DNA from: Desulfurococcales archaeon
GTDB lineage: Archaea; Thermoproteota; Thermoprotei_A; Sulfolobales; NBVN01
Assembly (NCBI GenBank): GCA_026986255.1
Contig: JALSOX010000011.1
Location: 1-15,324 of the forward strand
DNA length: 15,324 nt
Direction: 5' to 3'
In this document: piece after piece, positions 6,035 through 12,965 of the stretch
How the letters are laid out: the number at the start of each line of letters is the position of its first letter
Position numbering within the stretch: the stretch's first letter is position 1
Made by a program: the position numbers and the translations under genes
Notes under the pieces: generated by a model
The model's input: only the letters and a program-made list of their open reading frames with translations
Told to the model about the DNA's origin: nothing
The model's database searches: none

Positions 6035-6217
6035 TTATGTGAGTATTATTCGCTTTACTTTATACCTAGGCATGGGGCGGGCGGTTTCCCTGATTAGCTT
6101 CTGTATTGCGAGTCTTATTACGTCGGATCTGCTCATTCCATGTACTAGCGCGTACCGGTCAAGCTCCTCCAGTAAGTTCTCAGGGAGTTTGAACGTGACG
6201 ATTCTCGTCGCTATCAC
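6035..6217 (-). CDS. minimal RHH regulator (60 residues)
   Basis: The protein is essentially one RHH domain: strand TRIVTFKLPENLLEELDRY (4-22), turn VHGMSRSDVIR and second helix to about 44, then a basic tail (RYKVKR). Length and pattern match CopG/NikR-type N-terminal domains and RHH antitoxins. The start is GTG at 6217-6215. A TATA-like CTTAAGTAT on the minus strand (6240-6248) is about 27 bases upstream, so the transcript is probably leaderless. A 16-bp palindrome covers the start site. The nuclease-like gene at 5727-5996 converges on it. Divergent to it is a very short ORF with an excellent ribosome site. No partner toxin of normal size is present. Confidence 0.7.
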   Translation of the reverse strand: MIATRIVTFKLPENLLEELDRYALVHGMSRSDVIRLAIQKLIRETARPMPRYKVKRIILT

Positions 6218-6228
6218 CTGGAGGTGAT
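6213..6228. promoter_or_regulatory. 16-bp palindrome at the RHH start, probable operator
   Basis: ATCACCT-GG-AGGTGAT has perfect 7-bp arms. It contains the GTG start codon of the minus-strand RHH gene and, on the plus strand, GGAGGTGAT, a full-length match to the expected archaeal Shine-Dalgarno sequence. RHH autoregulation is the simplest reading; part of the symmetry could come from the ribosome site itself. Confidence 0.5.
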
Positions 6229-6231
6229 TTG

Positions 6232-6309
6232 GTGAGGGGTATACTTAAGCTAATCCGGTATGGCTGTACATGGTGGGAGTTCTGTGAAAGTAATCGTCAC
6301 TTACCCTAG
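6232..6309 (+). CDS. candidate 25-residue microprotein or toxin-gene remnant
   Basis: GTG 6232 follows the perfect ribosome site GGAGGTGAT (6220-6228) by 3 bases, or 7 after the GGAGG core. The frame encodes RGILKLIRYGCTWWEFCESN plus a few residues and stops at TAG 6307-6309. The layout of a short helix, GC, two aromatics and a S-x-R-H element faintly recalls the start of HicA-like toxins, but this is speculative. It diverges from the RHH gene and shares its palindrome, as toxin-antitoxin or regulator-target pairs often do. It may be a truncated gene. Confidence 0.25.
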   Translation: MRGILKLIRYGCTWWEFCESNRHLP

Positions 6310-6340
6310 GCACGTCAGTAATTTTCAATTGATGATTAAA

Positions 6341-7051
6341 TCATACGAAGCCCCTAACACGTATGCCGTGCTTCCTTAAGCACTTCATGATCATATCCGG
6401 CCTATCCGTTATTATGGCATCAACACCCATATCCACTAGTGAGAGCGCTAACCTGCAGTCGTTAATGGTCCATGCAAGGACTTTGATTCCCGACATGTGG
6501 AACAGGTTGATGAGTCCCTCACTCAAGAGAGTGTAGTTTGCTGATACGGCGTCTGCATCAGCTGCAAGAACCATTGAGACGGGATCGACTGGTAAGTCAT
6601 GGAGGGTTGCGGCAACTACTGCCCGACTCGTTAATTCCTTTAGTTCTTTAATCATTGGATGGTATGGCGTTGATACGTATGCGTACTCTATGTTGTATTC
6701 ATAGGGCATCCTATCTATGATGTCTGCTAGGGCTTGAAGGTTGACGCCGCGCTTTATATCGAACAGAACTCCGGAGAATTCCCTTAGAGACTTAAGATGA
6801 TTCTCAAGAGTTGATGCCTTAATTAGGGGATCCCTGTAAAACAACTTGTAATCTATGTAAGAGAACATTTTCCCAACAAGTGAAGCACGCTTAACCTCAC
6901 TTGGTCCATGCTTAACCAGTAACTTCCCGTTACTGCCGGGACATACGTCTATCTCAACTATAGGTACCCTAATGAATCTGTAGAAGCTAACGACTCTCCA
7001 AGAATTCGCCCTATGACCAACGACGGCGACCTCACTGACCATGGAGCTCAA
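6341..7051 (-). CDS. glycerophosphodiester phosphodiesterase family protein
   Basis: GDPD enzymes cleave glycerophosphodiesters into glycerol phosphate and an alcohol; in archaea the substrate would derive from ether-lipid headgroups. Visible motifs are GHRAN (His13, Arg14), VEIDV (Glu33, Asp35), LLVKHGP (His48) and FDIKRG near the middle. The C-terminal ALSLVDMGVDAIITDRPDM is typical of the TIM-barrel end of the family. The length of 236 residues is normal. The first motif is HRA instead of the common HRG. No signal peptide is seen, so it should act in the cytoplasm. TTG 7051 overlaps the trkA stop (TTGA) and has GGAGG six bases upstream. ATG 7042, three codons later, is the alternative. It is the last gene of the trk run, so it is likely co-expressed with potassium uptake. 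Confidence 0.85.
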   Translation of the reverse strand: MSSMVSEVAVVGHRANSWRVVSFYRFIRVPIVEIDVCPGSNGKLLVKHGPSEVKRASLVGKMFSYIDYKLFYRDPLIKASTLENHLKSLREFSGVLFDIKRGVNLQALADIIDRMPYEYNIEYAYVSTPYHPMIKELKELTSRAVVAATLHDLPVDPVSMVLAADADAVSANYTLLSEGLINLFHMSGIKVLAWTINDCRLALSLVDMGVDAIITDRPDMIMKCLRKHGIRVRGFV

Positions 7052-7695
7052 TCCTCTCCTCCGAGGGCCTTACGCAGGTTCGGGAGCTTTTCCTCCTTAA
7101 CCAGGAAAAGAAGCTCGTCTCCCTCCTCTAACCTCAGATCCCGCGAAGGCTGAAGGATTTTGCCCCCACGAATAACAGCGCATAAGACGGTGCCCTCAGG
7201 TAGCTTAAGGTTACTCACGCTGGTACCCGGTAGAGACCCCTTGACGGGGATCTTCACTAGGGTGACTCCCTCACCCAGCACCTCACTAGGGCGGGGAGTC
7301 CCTCTAGCAATAGCTATGACTTCCTTGACCGCTAGCCTCGCCGGGATAACTACGTTCTCGAGGCCTAACCCCCTAGCCACATCCTCAAGTGAGGGATCCT
7401 CCAGTATCACCACAACACGCTTAGCACCGAGTTGCTTAGCGAGTAGGGCCGAGAGGATATTACTCCTATCATCTCCGGTGGCGGCAACGAAGAGGTCAGC
7501 ATTAGCGCAATCAGCGTCCTTAAGCACACTCAAGGTCGCCGCATCGCCGTGGAGAACAGCACAATCCAACTCCTCGGCTAGTGATTGAGCGCGCTCAGCA
7601 TCGCTCTCTATAAGCGTCACCTCAACCTTAATTTCTTGGAGACTCTCAGCCAACAGCTTACCCACGTCCCCTCCACCAGCTACTACCGCCTTCAA
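7048..7695 (-). CDS. trkA: TrkA-like K+ uptake regulatory subunit
   Basis: The 215-residue protein has one RCK_N domain with the Rossmann glycines AGGGDVGK (6-13), the acidic end of the second strand (LIESD), and AATGDDRSN, a nucleotide-binding loop seen in TrkA/KtrA. A TrkA_C (RCK_C) domain follows from about residue 135 (VTLVKIPVKGSLPGTSV ... GDELLFLV). It is single-unit size, like KtrA. Such proteins form cytoplasmic rings that gate a TrkH/KtrB channel in response to nucleotides. The start is TTG 7695. AT-rich TTTATTTAATTA on the minus strand (7724-7735) is a TATA candidate about 33 bases upstream, suggesting its own promoter in addition to read-through from trkH, which ends 41 bases before. 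It overlaps the GDPD gene start. Confidence 0.93.
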   Translation of the reverse strand: MKAVVAGGGDVGKLLAESLQEIKVEVTLIESDAERAQSLAEELDCAVLHGDAATLSVLKDADCANADLFVAATGDDRSNILSALLAKQLGAKRVVVILEDPSLEDVARGLGLENVVIPARLAVKEVIAIARGTPRPSEVLGEGVTLVKIPVKGSLPGTSVSNLKLPEGTVLCAVIRGGKILQPSRDLRLEEGDELLFLVKEEKLPNLRKALGGED

Positions 7696-7723
7696 TACGT
7701 CACACTATTTGAGTGCATACTAC

Positions 7724-7735
7724 TAATTAAATAAA
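7724..7735 (-). promoter_or_regulatory. probable TATA box for trkA
   Basis: On the minus strand the 41-base gap between trkH and trkA holds TTTATTTAATTA. Its centre predicts a start near 7703, a leader of about 8 bases before TTG 7695. Confidence 0.35.
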
Positions 7736-7736
7736 G

Positions 7737-9131
7737 TTATCTTTCTCTAAGACGAATTAAACCGGCAAGAGCCGCAACCACTGTAATCACCTCCAACCTT
7801 CCGAGAACCATGTTAATCATTAAAACAACCTTCAATATGGCTGGCAATTGAGGAGTGATTATGCTTGGCTGAAGCCCTACCGTACCTAGGGCGGAGGTTA
7901 CGGAGAAGAGTGACGGTAAGAGGTCGTAACCAAATGCTGTGAAGATTAAGCTAGACAACGCTATGACGACAACATACATCAATATTACGGTTAAGTACGT
8001 TAAGACCTCAGAATCCTCTATTCGTTCGCCGGCAACTTTAACGATGTGGATCCTTTCCTTCGGCTCAGTGAGTCTTAATATGGAGGTGATGATAGCCTTG
8101 AACGCCACGACAATCCTGAACTGCTTAACGCCACCTCCGGTAGAGCCCATCGAAGCACCAATGAACATGGCTAGGATAAGCAGTAATTGCCCCGCGACGG
8201 GTAGCGAATCAACGCTAACGGTGGAGTATCCCGTAGTACTTAACGCGGAAATAAAGTGGAAAAGCACGGTTGATACGCCACTACGCCACACCCCAAGCAA
8301 CGTAGCCCCGCCCAGGATAGTCATTAGCGTGAATGAAGCGAGTTGTGTGCCTCTCAACAAGTGCTTGAGGTTCTTACCCCGCAAAACCCTGTAGTAAAGT
8401 ATGAGGCTCTGTGAACTGAGGAACATGAAGACCGTAGCGACTAAGGCAGAGTTGCCGGATAAACCCGTGTACCCGGAGAACCCGCCCGTCGAGGTGGTTG
8501 TGAGGGAGTAGATTAACGCATCAAAAAGAGGTAAACCTGACGTGGCGTACGCCAAGAATGCCAAGGATGTTAACCCAACGTAGAATAGCATGATGTGCTT
8601 GGAGAGGATGCTTGAGCTAGGTAGGGAGGGCTCCCTCCTGAAGTGAGTGGAGAATAGCCAGTATGTAGCAGTTCCTGGCCTCACGAGCAATGATAGAGTC
8701 AGTATAACTATCCCTAACCCACCCAACCACTGTAGCCACGCCCTAGTGAAAACGAAGACGGGAGGAAGGGATGGCGTACTGTACATTGAAAGACCTGTGG
8801 TAGTGATGCCGGAAACGCTCTCAAACAACGCATCCATGAAGTCGTAGTTGCTGGCATACATTACCAACGCATTAGCCAATGCCGGCACTATGAAGGACAA
8901 GGTAGCTATTGCGGCAGCATCACAGAACCTAAGCTCCTTACCCGAAGCCCCACGCCCGAGCAGGTGGAGAGTGTAACCCAATACCATCATTAAAGTACCG
9001 GCCGCGAGGTAAAGCGCGAATGCCTCATCACTGGTTACTAGGGCTACGACGGCCGGCGCGTAATTGGCCGCACCGAAAATCACCAAAATTAACCCTAAGT
9101 AGTAAGCTACTGCCCGAACCCTATTGGCCAT
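7737..9131 (-). CDS. trkH: TrkH/KtrB-type K+ transporter membrane subunit
   Basis: This 464-residue membrane protein has the four membrane-pore-membrane repeats of the Trk/Ktr/HKT superfamily. The pore loops with their filter glycines are SGITTTGLSMYS, LTTTSTGGFSGYTG, ALSTTGYSTVSV and SALGTVGLQPS. The stretch MGSTGGGVKQFRI after the third pore is the conserved KtrB/TrkH inter-repeat element. About ten membrane helices are visible, with no cleavable signal. It imports K+ together with the TrkA-like ring encoded directly downstream. ATG 9131 has GGTG six bases upstream. The operon order trkH-trkA-GDPD on the minus strand is tight. The 188-base upstream gap to the aminotransferase holds its promoter region. 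Ion selectivity (K+ versus Na+) is supported by glycine in all four loops. Confidence 0.93.
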   Translation of the reverse strand: MANRVRAVAYYLGLILVIFGAANYAPAVVALVTSDEAFALYLAAGTLMMVLGYTLHLLGRGASGKELRFCDAAAIATLSFIVPALANALVMYASNYDFMDALFESVSGITTTGLSMYSTPSLPPVFVFTRAWLQWLGGLGIVILTLSLLVRPGTATYWLFSTHFRREPSLPSSSILSKHIMLFYVGLTSLAFLAYATSGLPLFDALIYSLTTTSTGGFSGYTGLSGNSALVATVFMFLSSQSLILYYRVLRGKNLKHLLRGTQLASFTLMTILGGATLLGVWRSGVSTVLFHFISALSTTGYSTVSVDSLPVAGQLLLILAMFIGASMGSTGGGVKQFRIVVAFKAIITSILRLTEPKERIHIVKVAGERIEDSEVLTYLTVILMYVVVIALSSLIFTAFGYDLLPSLFSVTSALGTVGLQPSIITPQLPAILKVVLMINMVLGRLEVITVVAALAGLIRLRER

Positions 9132-9228
9132 TCAGCACACCACCTTGATGGGCGCTAAAGACGGTTTTCCAGACGCGCCTAAAAACTGGTTAGTAAGAGA
9201 AGTCATGTAATTCACAACACAAAGCTAA

Positions 9229-9281
9229 TCCGGCGGGGATTCTCTCGTCATCCCAGCGTCAGTAGCGACGGCTTTCTTCAT
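9229..9281 (-). ncRNA. candidate C/D box sRNA
   Basis: Reading the minus strand there is ATGAAGA (C-like, 9281-9275), 12 bases, CTGA (D', 9262-9259), 7 bases, ATGACGA (C'-like, 9251-9245), 12 bases, and CGGA (D-like, 9232-9229). The two 12-base guide spacings match archaeal C/D RNAs exactly, but both C boxes and the D box each differ at one position and no terminal stem is visible. The same stretch can be read as an 18-codon ORF from ATG 9281 with GGAG upstream, ending at 9225. Weak but worth a test. Confidence 0.2.
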
Positions 9282-9283
9282 GT

Positions 9284-9303
9284 CCTCACTCCTTAAAGTG
9301 AGG
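9284..9303. repeat. inverted repeat downstream of the aminotransferase gene
   Basis: CCTCACT-CCTTAA-AGTGAGG has 7-bp perfect arms and a 6-base loop, 16 bases after the end of the minus-strand aminotransferase gene. It could stabilise or end that mRNA. No T-run follows on the minus strand. Confidence 0.35.
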
Positions 9304-9319
9304 TTCACGTCTCAAAACC

Positions 9320-10561
9320 TTAACGCTTGGACTTCGAAGACAGCAGGTCCTCGACAGCGTCCTTTATCCTCCTCACACCCTCAACTATCCTGTCCTTGGA
9401 GATGCAGAAGCTAAACCTCACGTAGTCCTTGCCAGTAGTGTCGGGGAAGGCGGTGCCTGGCAATGTGACCACGTACTTAGTATCTATTAAGTAATCCACG
9501 AATTCCTCGACATTCATGCCGATGTTATCCAGTAGTTTCTTAACCCGTGGAAACACGTAGAAAGCTCCCGCACTCTTCCAGACTTCGAAGCCGGGAACCT
9601 TCCTTAACTCGGTGACCATAATATCCCTGCGCTCTCTAAATAGGTTGATCATGTTCCTTACGGGCTCCCAGCTCCCTTTCAGGGCAGCGATGGCAGCGCG
9701 TTGTGCTATGGATGGTGGGCATGACCAGACGTTGACGGCTAACTTCGTTAAATTGCGTATGACGTCACTCCTAGCAACTAAGTACCCGATCCTCCACCCG
9801 GTCATGGAGAAGGTCTTTGAGAACCCGTTCAGGTAAATTACGTAGTCCCGCCAGTCGGGGAACTCCATGAATGACTTAAACATGCCTTTCTCGTAAACGA
9901 AGTTATCATAGATCTCGTCAACGAAGATCACCAAGTTATGTTTCCTAGCTAGTTCCATTAAGGCCTCGAGCTCTGCCGGCTTGAATATGGCTCCTGTGGG
10001 GTTGTGTGGGTTATTGACTACTAGGGCCTTTGTTTTGCTGGAGACGGCTTTCTCGATTTCCTCAATGTCTAAGCTGAAGCCTCTGTCCTCTCCCTCCCAT
10101 CTAAGTGGGACGTAGACAGGCTTAGCCCCTATGAACTTGGGGGCCTCTGAGTATACAGGGTAGGTTGGTTCGGGGACTATCACTTCATCGCCGGTCCTCA
10201 GGTACGCGGCTAGAGCAAGGAACGCAGCCCCCTTAGTACCTATGGTTACTAAAACCTCATCCTCTCGAACATCACTGCCGTACCTCTCATTGAGGTACTC
10301 AGCAATAGCGACACGTAACTCCCTTATGCCTTGTGTTTCAGTGTATCCTGTGAAGCGCTCCCTCAGCGCCCTAATCCCCTCCTCAACTATGTGGTCAAAC
10401 GTAGGTATGTCTGGTTGCCCAACACCGAAGCTAATGACGTCCTTACCAGCGGCTCTAAGTTCCTTGGCCTTAGCTATGTACGCGAATCCCCGCTCGCCAA
10501 GTAAGTCCTTAATGCATTCTTTAAGGCCCAGCGTGGGTGGGTTGCTCACGTTGCACACCAA
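9320..10561 (-). CDS. class I/II (aspartate-type) PLP aminotransferase
   Basis: The 413-residue protein has the fold-type I aminotransferase motifs in order: FGVGQPDIPT (about 45-54), TGTKG-like ITIGTKGA region, EPTYPVY (131-137), NNPHNPTG (183-190), DEIYDNF (215-221), the PLP lysine in GFSKTFSMTGWRIGY (Lys249) and a C-terminal YVRFSF arginine that binds the substrate carboxylate. It transfers amino groups between an amino acid (aspartate, alanine or aromatic) and 2-oxoglutarate; the exact substrate cannot be fixed from sequence. A TATA-like GTTATTAAC on the minus strand (10581-10590) is about 25 bases before TTG 10561 and GTG 10558, so a leaderless transcript is likely and either codon may start. 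GTG 10549 is a third option. It is divergent to the serine gene set, which suits related amino-acid metabolism. Confidence 0.9.
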   Translation of the reverse strand: MVCNVSNPPTLGLKECIKDLLGERGFAYIAKAKELRAAGKDVISFGVGQPDIPTFDHIVEEGIRALRERFTGYTETQGIRELRVAIAEYLNERYGSDVREDEVLVTIGTKGAAFLALAAYLRTGDEVIVPEPTYPVYSEAPKFIGAKPVYVPLRWEGEDRGFSLDIEEIEKAVSSKTKALVVNNPHNPTGAIFKPAELEALMELARKHNLVIFVDEIYDNFVYEKGMFKSFMEFPDWRDYVIYLNGFSKTFSMTGWRIGYLVARSDVIRNLTKLAVNVWSCPPSIAQRAAIAALKGSWEPVRNMINLFRERRDIMVTELRKVPGFEVWKSAGAFYVFPRVKKLLDNIGMNVEEFVDYLIDTKYVVTLPGTAFPDTTGKDYVRFSFCISKDRIVEGVRRIKDAVEDLLSSKSKR

Positions 10562-10580
10562 GCTAGTCTTACCGTGAGGA

Positions 10581-10590
10581 GTTAATAACG
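10581..10590 (-). promoter_or_regulatory. TATA box of the class I/II aminotransferase
   Basis: GTTATTAAC on the minus strand is centred about 25 bases before TTG 10561, the spacing for leaderless transcription, and it helps to choose the start. Confidence 0.45.
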
Positions 10591-10746
10591 TCGTATTCCC
10601 TACGCAACGAATAATTCACGTAATCATTCAGAATAAAGTGCTTGCTCACCCTTAGAAGGCATTTAAAATATGTTGCATGCTTTATGAAGTTTAAGAAAAA
10701 GAGAATTAATAATTACAGCAGTGAATTATGTTTCGGTGAGGGCTCC

Positions 10747-11898
10747 TTGAGTAAAGGTTGTAAAGATGTAGTTAAGGAAGTATTGAAGATGGTGTGGCCT
10801 AAGCCCCTGAAGCTATTCACGGCGGGCCCCGTCGCGTGCTTCCCTGAAGTCTTGGAGGCCATGTCTTTCCAGATGTTTAGTCATAGATCAAAGGAGTACC
10901 GTGACCTGCATAGGGACACTGTCAAGAGGCTAGAAGCTTTCCTAGAGGCTAGGAGAGGCACCGTACTCCTCTTCCCAAGTAGCGGTACTGGAGTGATGGA
11001 GGCCAGCGTAAGGAACTTCGTAAGTCCCGGCGGGAAAGTTCTCGTTACGATCATCGGATCCTTCGGGAAGCGGTATAGGGAGGTAGTGGAATCGAACGGT
11101 AGGGTCCCCGTAGTACTGGAGGTGGAACCCGGGAACCCCGTCCTCCCTGAAGAACTGGATGAGGCGCTCAAGAAGAACCCGGACGTCGAGGCAGTAACCA
11201 TAACGTATAACGAGACCAGCACAGGCGTTCTGAACCCCCTTAAGGAACTAGCTAAGATAGCGAAGGAGCATGAAAAGCTAGTGTTTGTTGACGCGGTCTC
11301 CGCTATGGGGGCAGCGGATATAAAGTTCGATGAGTGGGGCCTCGACGTAGTCTTTAGTAGTAGTCAGAAGGCGTTTGGCGTCCCCCCAGGCCTAGCTATA
11401 GGGGTGTTCAGCGAGGATGCGCTGGAGAAAGCACGGAACATACCGAACAGAGGGTGGTACTTCGACGTACTCAAGTACATCAAGTACCAGGAGGAGCAGT
11501 GGTCAACACCATCCACACCCCCCATACCCCAGATAATAGCGCTTAACGTGATCCTACGCGTAATTGAGAGGATCGGCGGCAAGTATGAATGGCTAAAGAT
11601 CTATGAAAGGAGAGCGAAGAAGATAAGGTCAGGCGTTAAGGCCCTAGGCATGACATTATTCGCGAGGGAAGGGTATGAGAGCCCCACAATAACATGTGTG
11701 AGGACACCGCCCGGAATCAGCGGTTTAGACGTCTACAAAAGGATGAGGGAAAAGGGTTACGAGTTAGCTAAGGGCTACGGACAGTTCAAAAAGACGACTT
11801 TCAGGATAGGGCATATGGGCTACATGCCTGACGAATACATAGATGAAATGCTTAAAGCGCTGGAGGAAGTGCTTGACGAGCTAAGGAAAGGTAAGTAG
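10747..11898 (+). CDS. class V aminotransferase (phosphoserine / serine-glyoxylate type)
   Basis: The family core begins at PKPLKLFTAGPVACFPEVLEA. Numbered from TTG 10747 (383 residues), SSGTGVMEA lies near 78-86, FVDAVSAMG near 180-188 with the PLP-contacting Asp, and FSSSQKAFGVPPG holds the PLP lysine (Lys208). Archaeal members include a broad-specificity enzyme that converts 3-phosphohydroxypyruvate to phosphoserine, as well as serine/alanine-glyoxylate transaminases. Adjacency to phosphoglycerate dehydrogenase, 18 bases downstream, favours the phosphoserine role. The frame is open from 10642, but that part is AT-rich and lacks family similarity. TTG 10747 has GGTGAGG just upstream and an AT-rich TTAATAATTA at 10705-10714 as possible TATA box. 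ATG 10789 is the alternative start (369 residues). Confidence 0.88.
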   Translation: MSKGCKDVVKEVLKMVWPKPLKLFTAGPVACFPEVLEAMSFQMFSHRSKEYRDLHRDTVKRLEAFLEARRGTVLLFPSSGTGVMEASVRNFVSPGGKVLVTIIGSFGKRYREVVESNGRVPVVLEVEPGNPVLPEELDEALKKNPDVEAVTITYNETSTGVLNPLKELAKIAKEHEKLVFVDAVSAMGAADIKFDEWGLDVVFSSSQKAFGVPPGLAIGVFSEDALEKARNIPNRGWYFDVLKYIKYQEEQWSTPSTPPIPQIIALNVILRVIERIGGKYEWLKIYERRAKKIRSGVKALGMTLFAREGYESPTITCVRTPPGISGLDVYKRMREKGYELAKGYGQFKKTTFRIGHMGYMPDEYIDEMLKALEEVLDELRKGK

Positions 11899-11916
11899 TT
11901 TTGTAGGTGGTCAATA

Positions 11917-12855
11917 ATGGCGGAGAAAGTAAAGGTACTTGTGGCGGCCCCCATTCATGAGGACGCTATTAAGCTACTCCGCAACGCCGGTTATGAGGTG
12001 GTTGTAAGGGAGTACCCCAGCGCTGAGGAGTTGAAGAGCATTATTGGCGAGTTCGACGTAATCATCGTTAGGAGTAAACCGAAGGTTACCGCTGAAGTGA
12101 TAGAGGCCGGTAAGAAACTCAAGGTAATTGCTAGGGCGGGGGTGGGTCTAGATAACATAGACTTAGAGGCCGCGAAGAGGAGAGGAATTAAGGTGATCAA
12201 CGCCCCCGCAGCACCAACTAGGAGCGTCGCTGAACTAGCCATAGGGTTAGCGATAGCCGTCCTTAGGAAGATAACTTACGCTGACAGAAACATGCGTGAT
12301 GGGAAGTGGGTGAAGAAGAAGTGTCTGGGAATGGAGCTTAGTGGCAAGATCCTGGGCGTGATAGGCTTCGGTAGGATAGGGAGGGAGGTTGCCAAGATAG
12401 CTTCGAAGGGCTTCAACATGAAGGTACTGTACTACGACATCGTTAGGGCGCCGGAGGAGGTTGAGAGGGAATTAAACGCGGAGTTCTCAACGCTCGATGA
12501 AGTCGTAGAGAACGCCGATGTAATTACACTACACGTTCCTCTACTCGAATCAACTAAGCACTTAATCAACGAGGAACGACTTAAGAAAATGAAGCCGACA
12601 GCTATACTAATTAACACCTCGAGGGGAGGCGTAGTCGACACTGACGCCCTCGTTAAGGCGCTAAGGGAGGGCTGGATAGCCGGGGCAGGCCTGGATGTGT
12701 ATGAGGAGGAACCCCTCCCACCCAATCATCCGCTAACTAAGTTAGATAACGTAGTGTTGACCCCGCACATAGGGGCTTCCACGGAAGAGGCTCAGCGCCG
12801 GGCCGGTCTGGAGGTAGTTCAAAGGATAATTGAATACTTGGAAAACAAGGTTTAG
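11917..12855 (+). CDS. serA: D-3-phosphoglycerate dehydrogenase, short form
   Basis: It oxidises 3-phosphoglycerate to 3-phosphohydroxypyruvate with NAD+, the first step of phosphorylated serine synthesis. The 312 residues hold the D-2-hydroxyacid dehydrogenase fold: ARAGVGLDNID (72-82), the NAD loop GFGRIG (150-155), Asp174 after the second Rossmann strand (favouring NAD over NADP), NTSRGGVVD with Arg236, DVYEEEP with Glu265 and TPHIGAST with catalytic His284. It lacks the C-terminal ACT domain, so serine feedback through ACT is absent, as in several archaeal short forms. ATG 11917 has AGGTGG six bases upstream. It is almost certainly co-transcribed with the preceding aminotransferase. Glyoxylate/hydroxypyruvate reductase is the main alternative; the gene context argues for SerA. 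Confidence 0.9.
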   Translation: MAEKVKVLVAAPIHEDAIKLLRNAGYEVVVREYPSAEELKSIIGEFDVIIVRSKPKVTAEVIEAGKKLKVIARAGVGLDNIDLEAAKRRGIKVINAPAAPTRSVAELAIGLAIAVLRKITYADRNMRDGKWVKKKCLGMELSGKILGVIGFGRIGREVAKIASKGFNMKVLYYDIVRAPEEVERELNAEFSTLDEVVENADVITLHVPLLESTKHLINEERLKKMKPTAILINTSRGGVVDTDALVKALREGWIAGAGLDVYEEEPLPPNHPLTKLDNVVLTPHIGASTEEAQRRAGLEVVQRIIEYLENKV

Positions 12856-12869
12856 GGAGGTAATAGATA

Positions 12870-12944
12870 TTGAATTATTTTTTCGTTAAGCACATTAAAA
12901 ATACATTATTAGTTAAAGCGAATGCATGCTACATAGCTGAGTGA
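12870..12944 (+). CDS. candidate 24-residue peptide between serA and the serine kinase
   Basis: Directly after the serA stop there is GGAGG (12856-12860), 9 bases, then TTG 12870. The frame runs MNYFFVKHIKNTLLVKANAC plus a few residues to TGA 12942. It sits in the 110-base gap that also holds a T6 run (12875-12880), probably a serA terminator, and an AT-rich TTAAAAATACA TATA candidate for the kinase gene. It could be a small basic hydrophobic peptide or a chance frame behind a strong ribosome site. Confidence 0.2.
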   Translation: MNYFFVKHIKNTLLVKANACYIAE

Positions 12945-12965
12945 AAACCATGTAGGTGACCATTA

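Noticed and set aside
7160..7588. Plus-strand ORFs over trkA, trkH, the aminotransferases and htpX
   Set aside because: They are antisense shadows of well-supported genes with low-complexity Ser/Thr/Pro-rich products and no ribosome sites.
9284..9303. Intrinsic terminator of the aminotransferase
   Set aside because: The hairpin lacks a following T-run on the transcribed strand, so it is reported only as an inverted repeat.
10642..10746. N-terminal extension of the class V aminotransferase
   Set aside because: The frame is open, but the stretch is AT-rich, has no similarity to the family start and contains the likely promoter.
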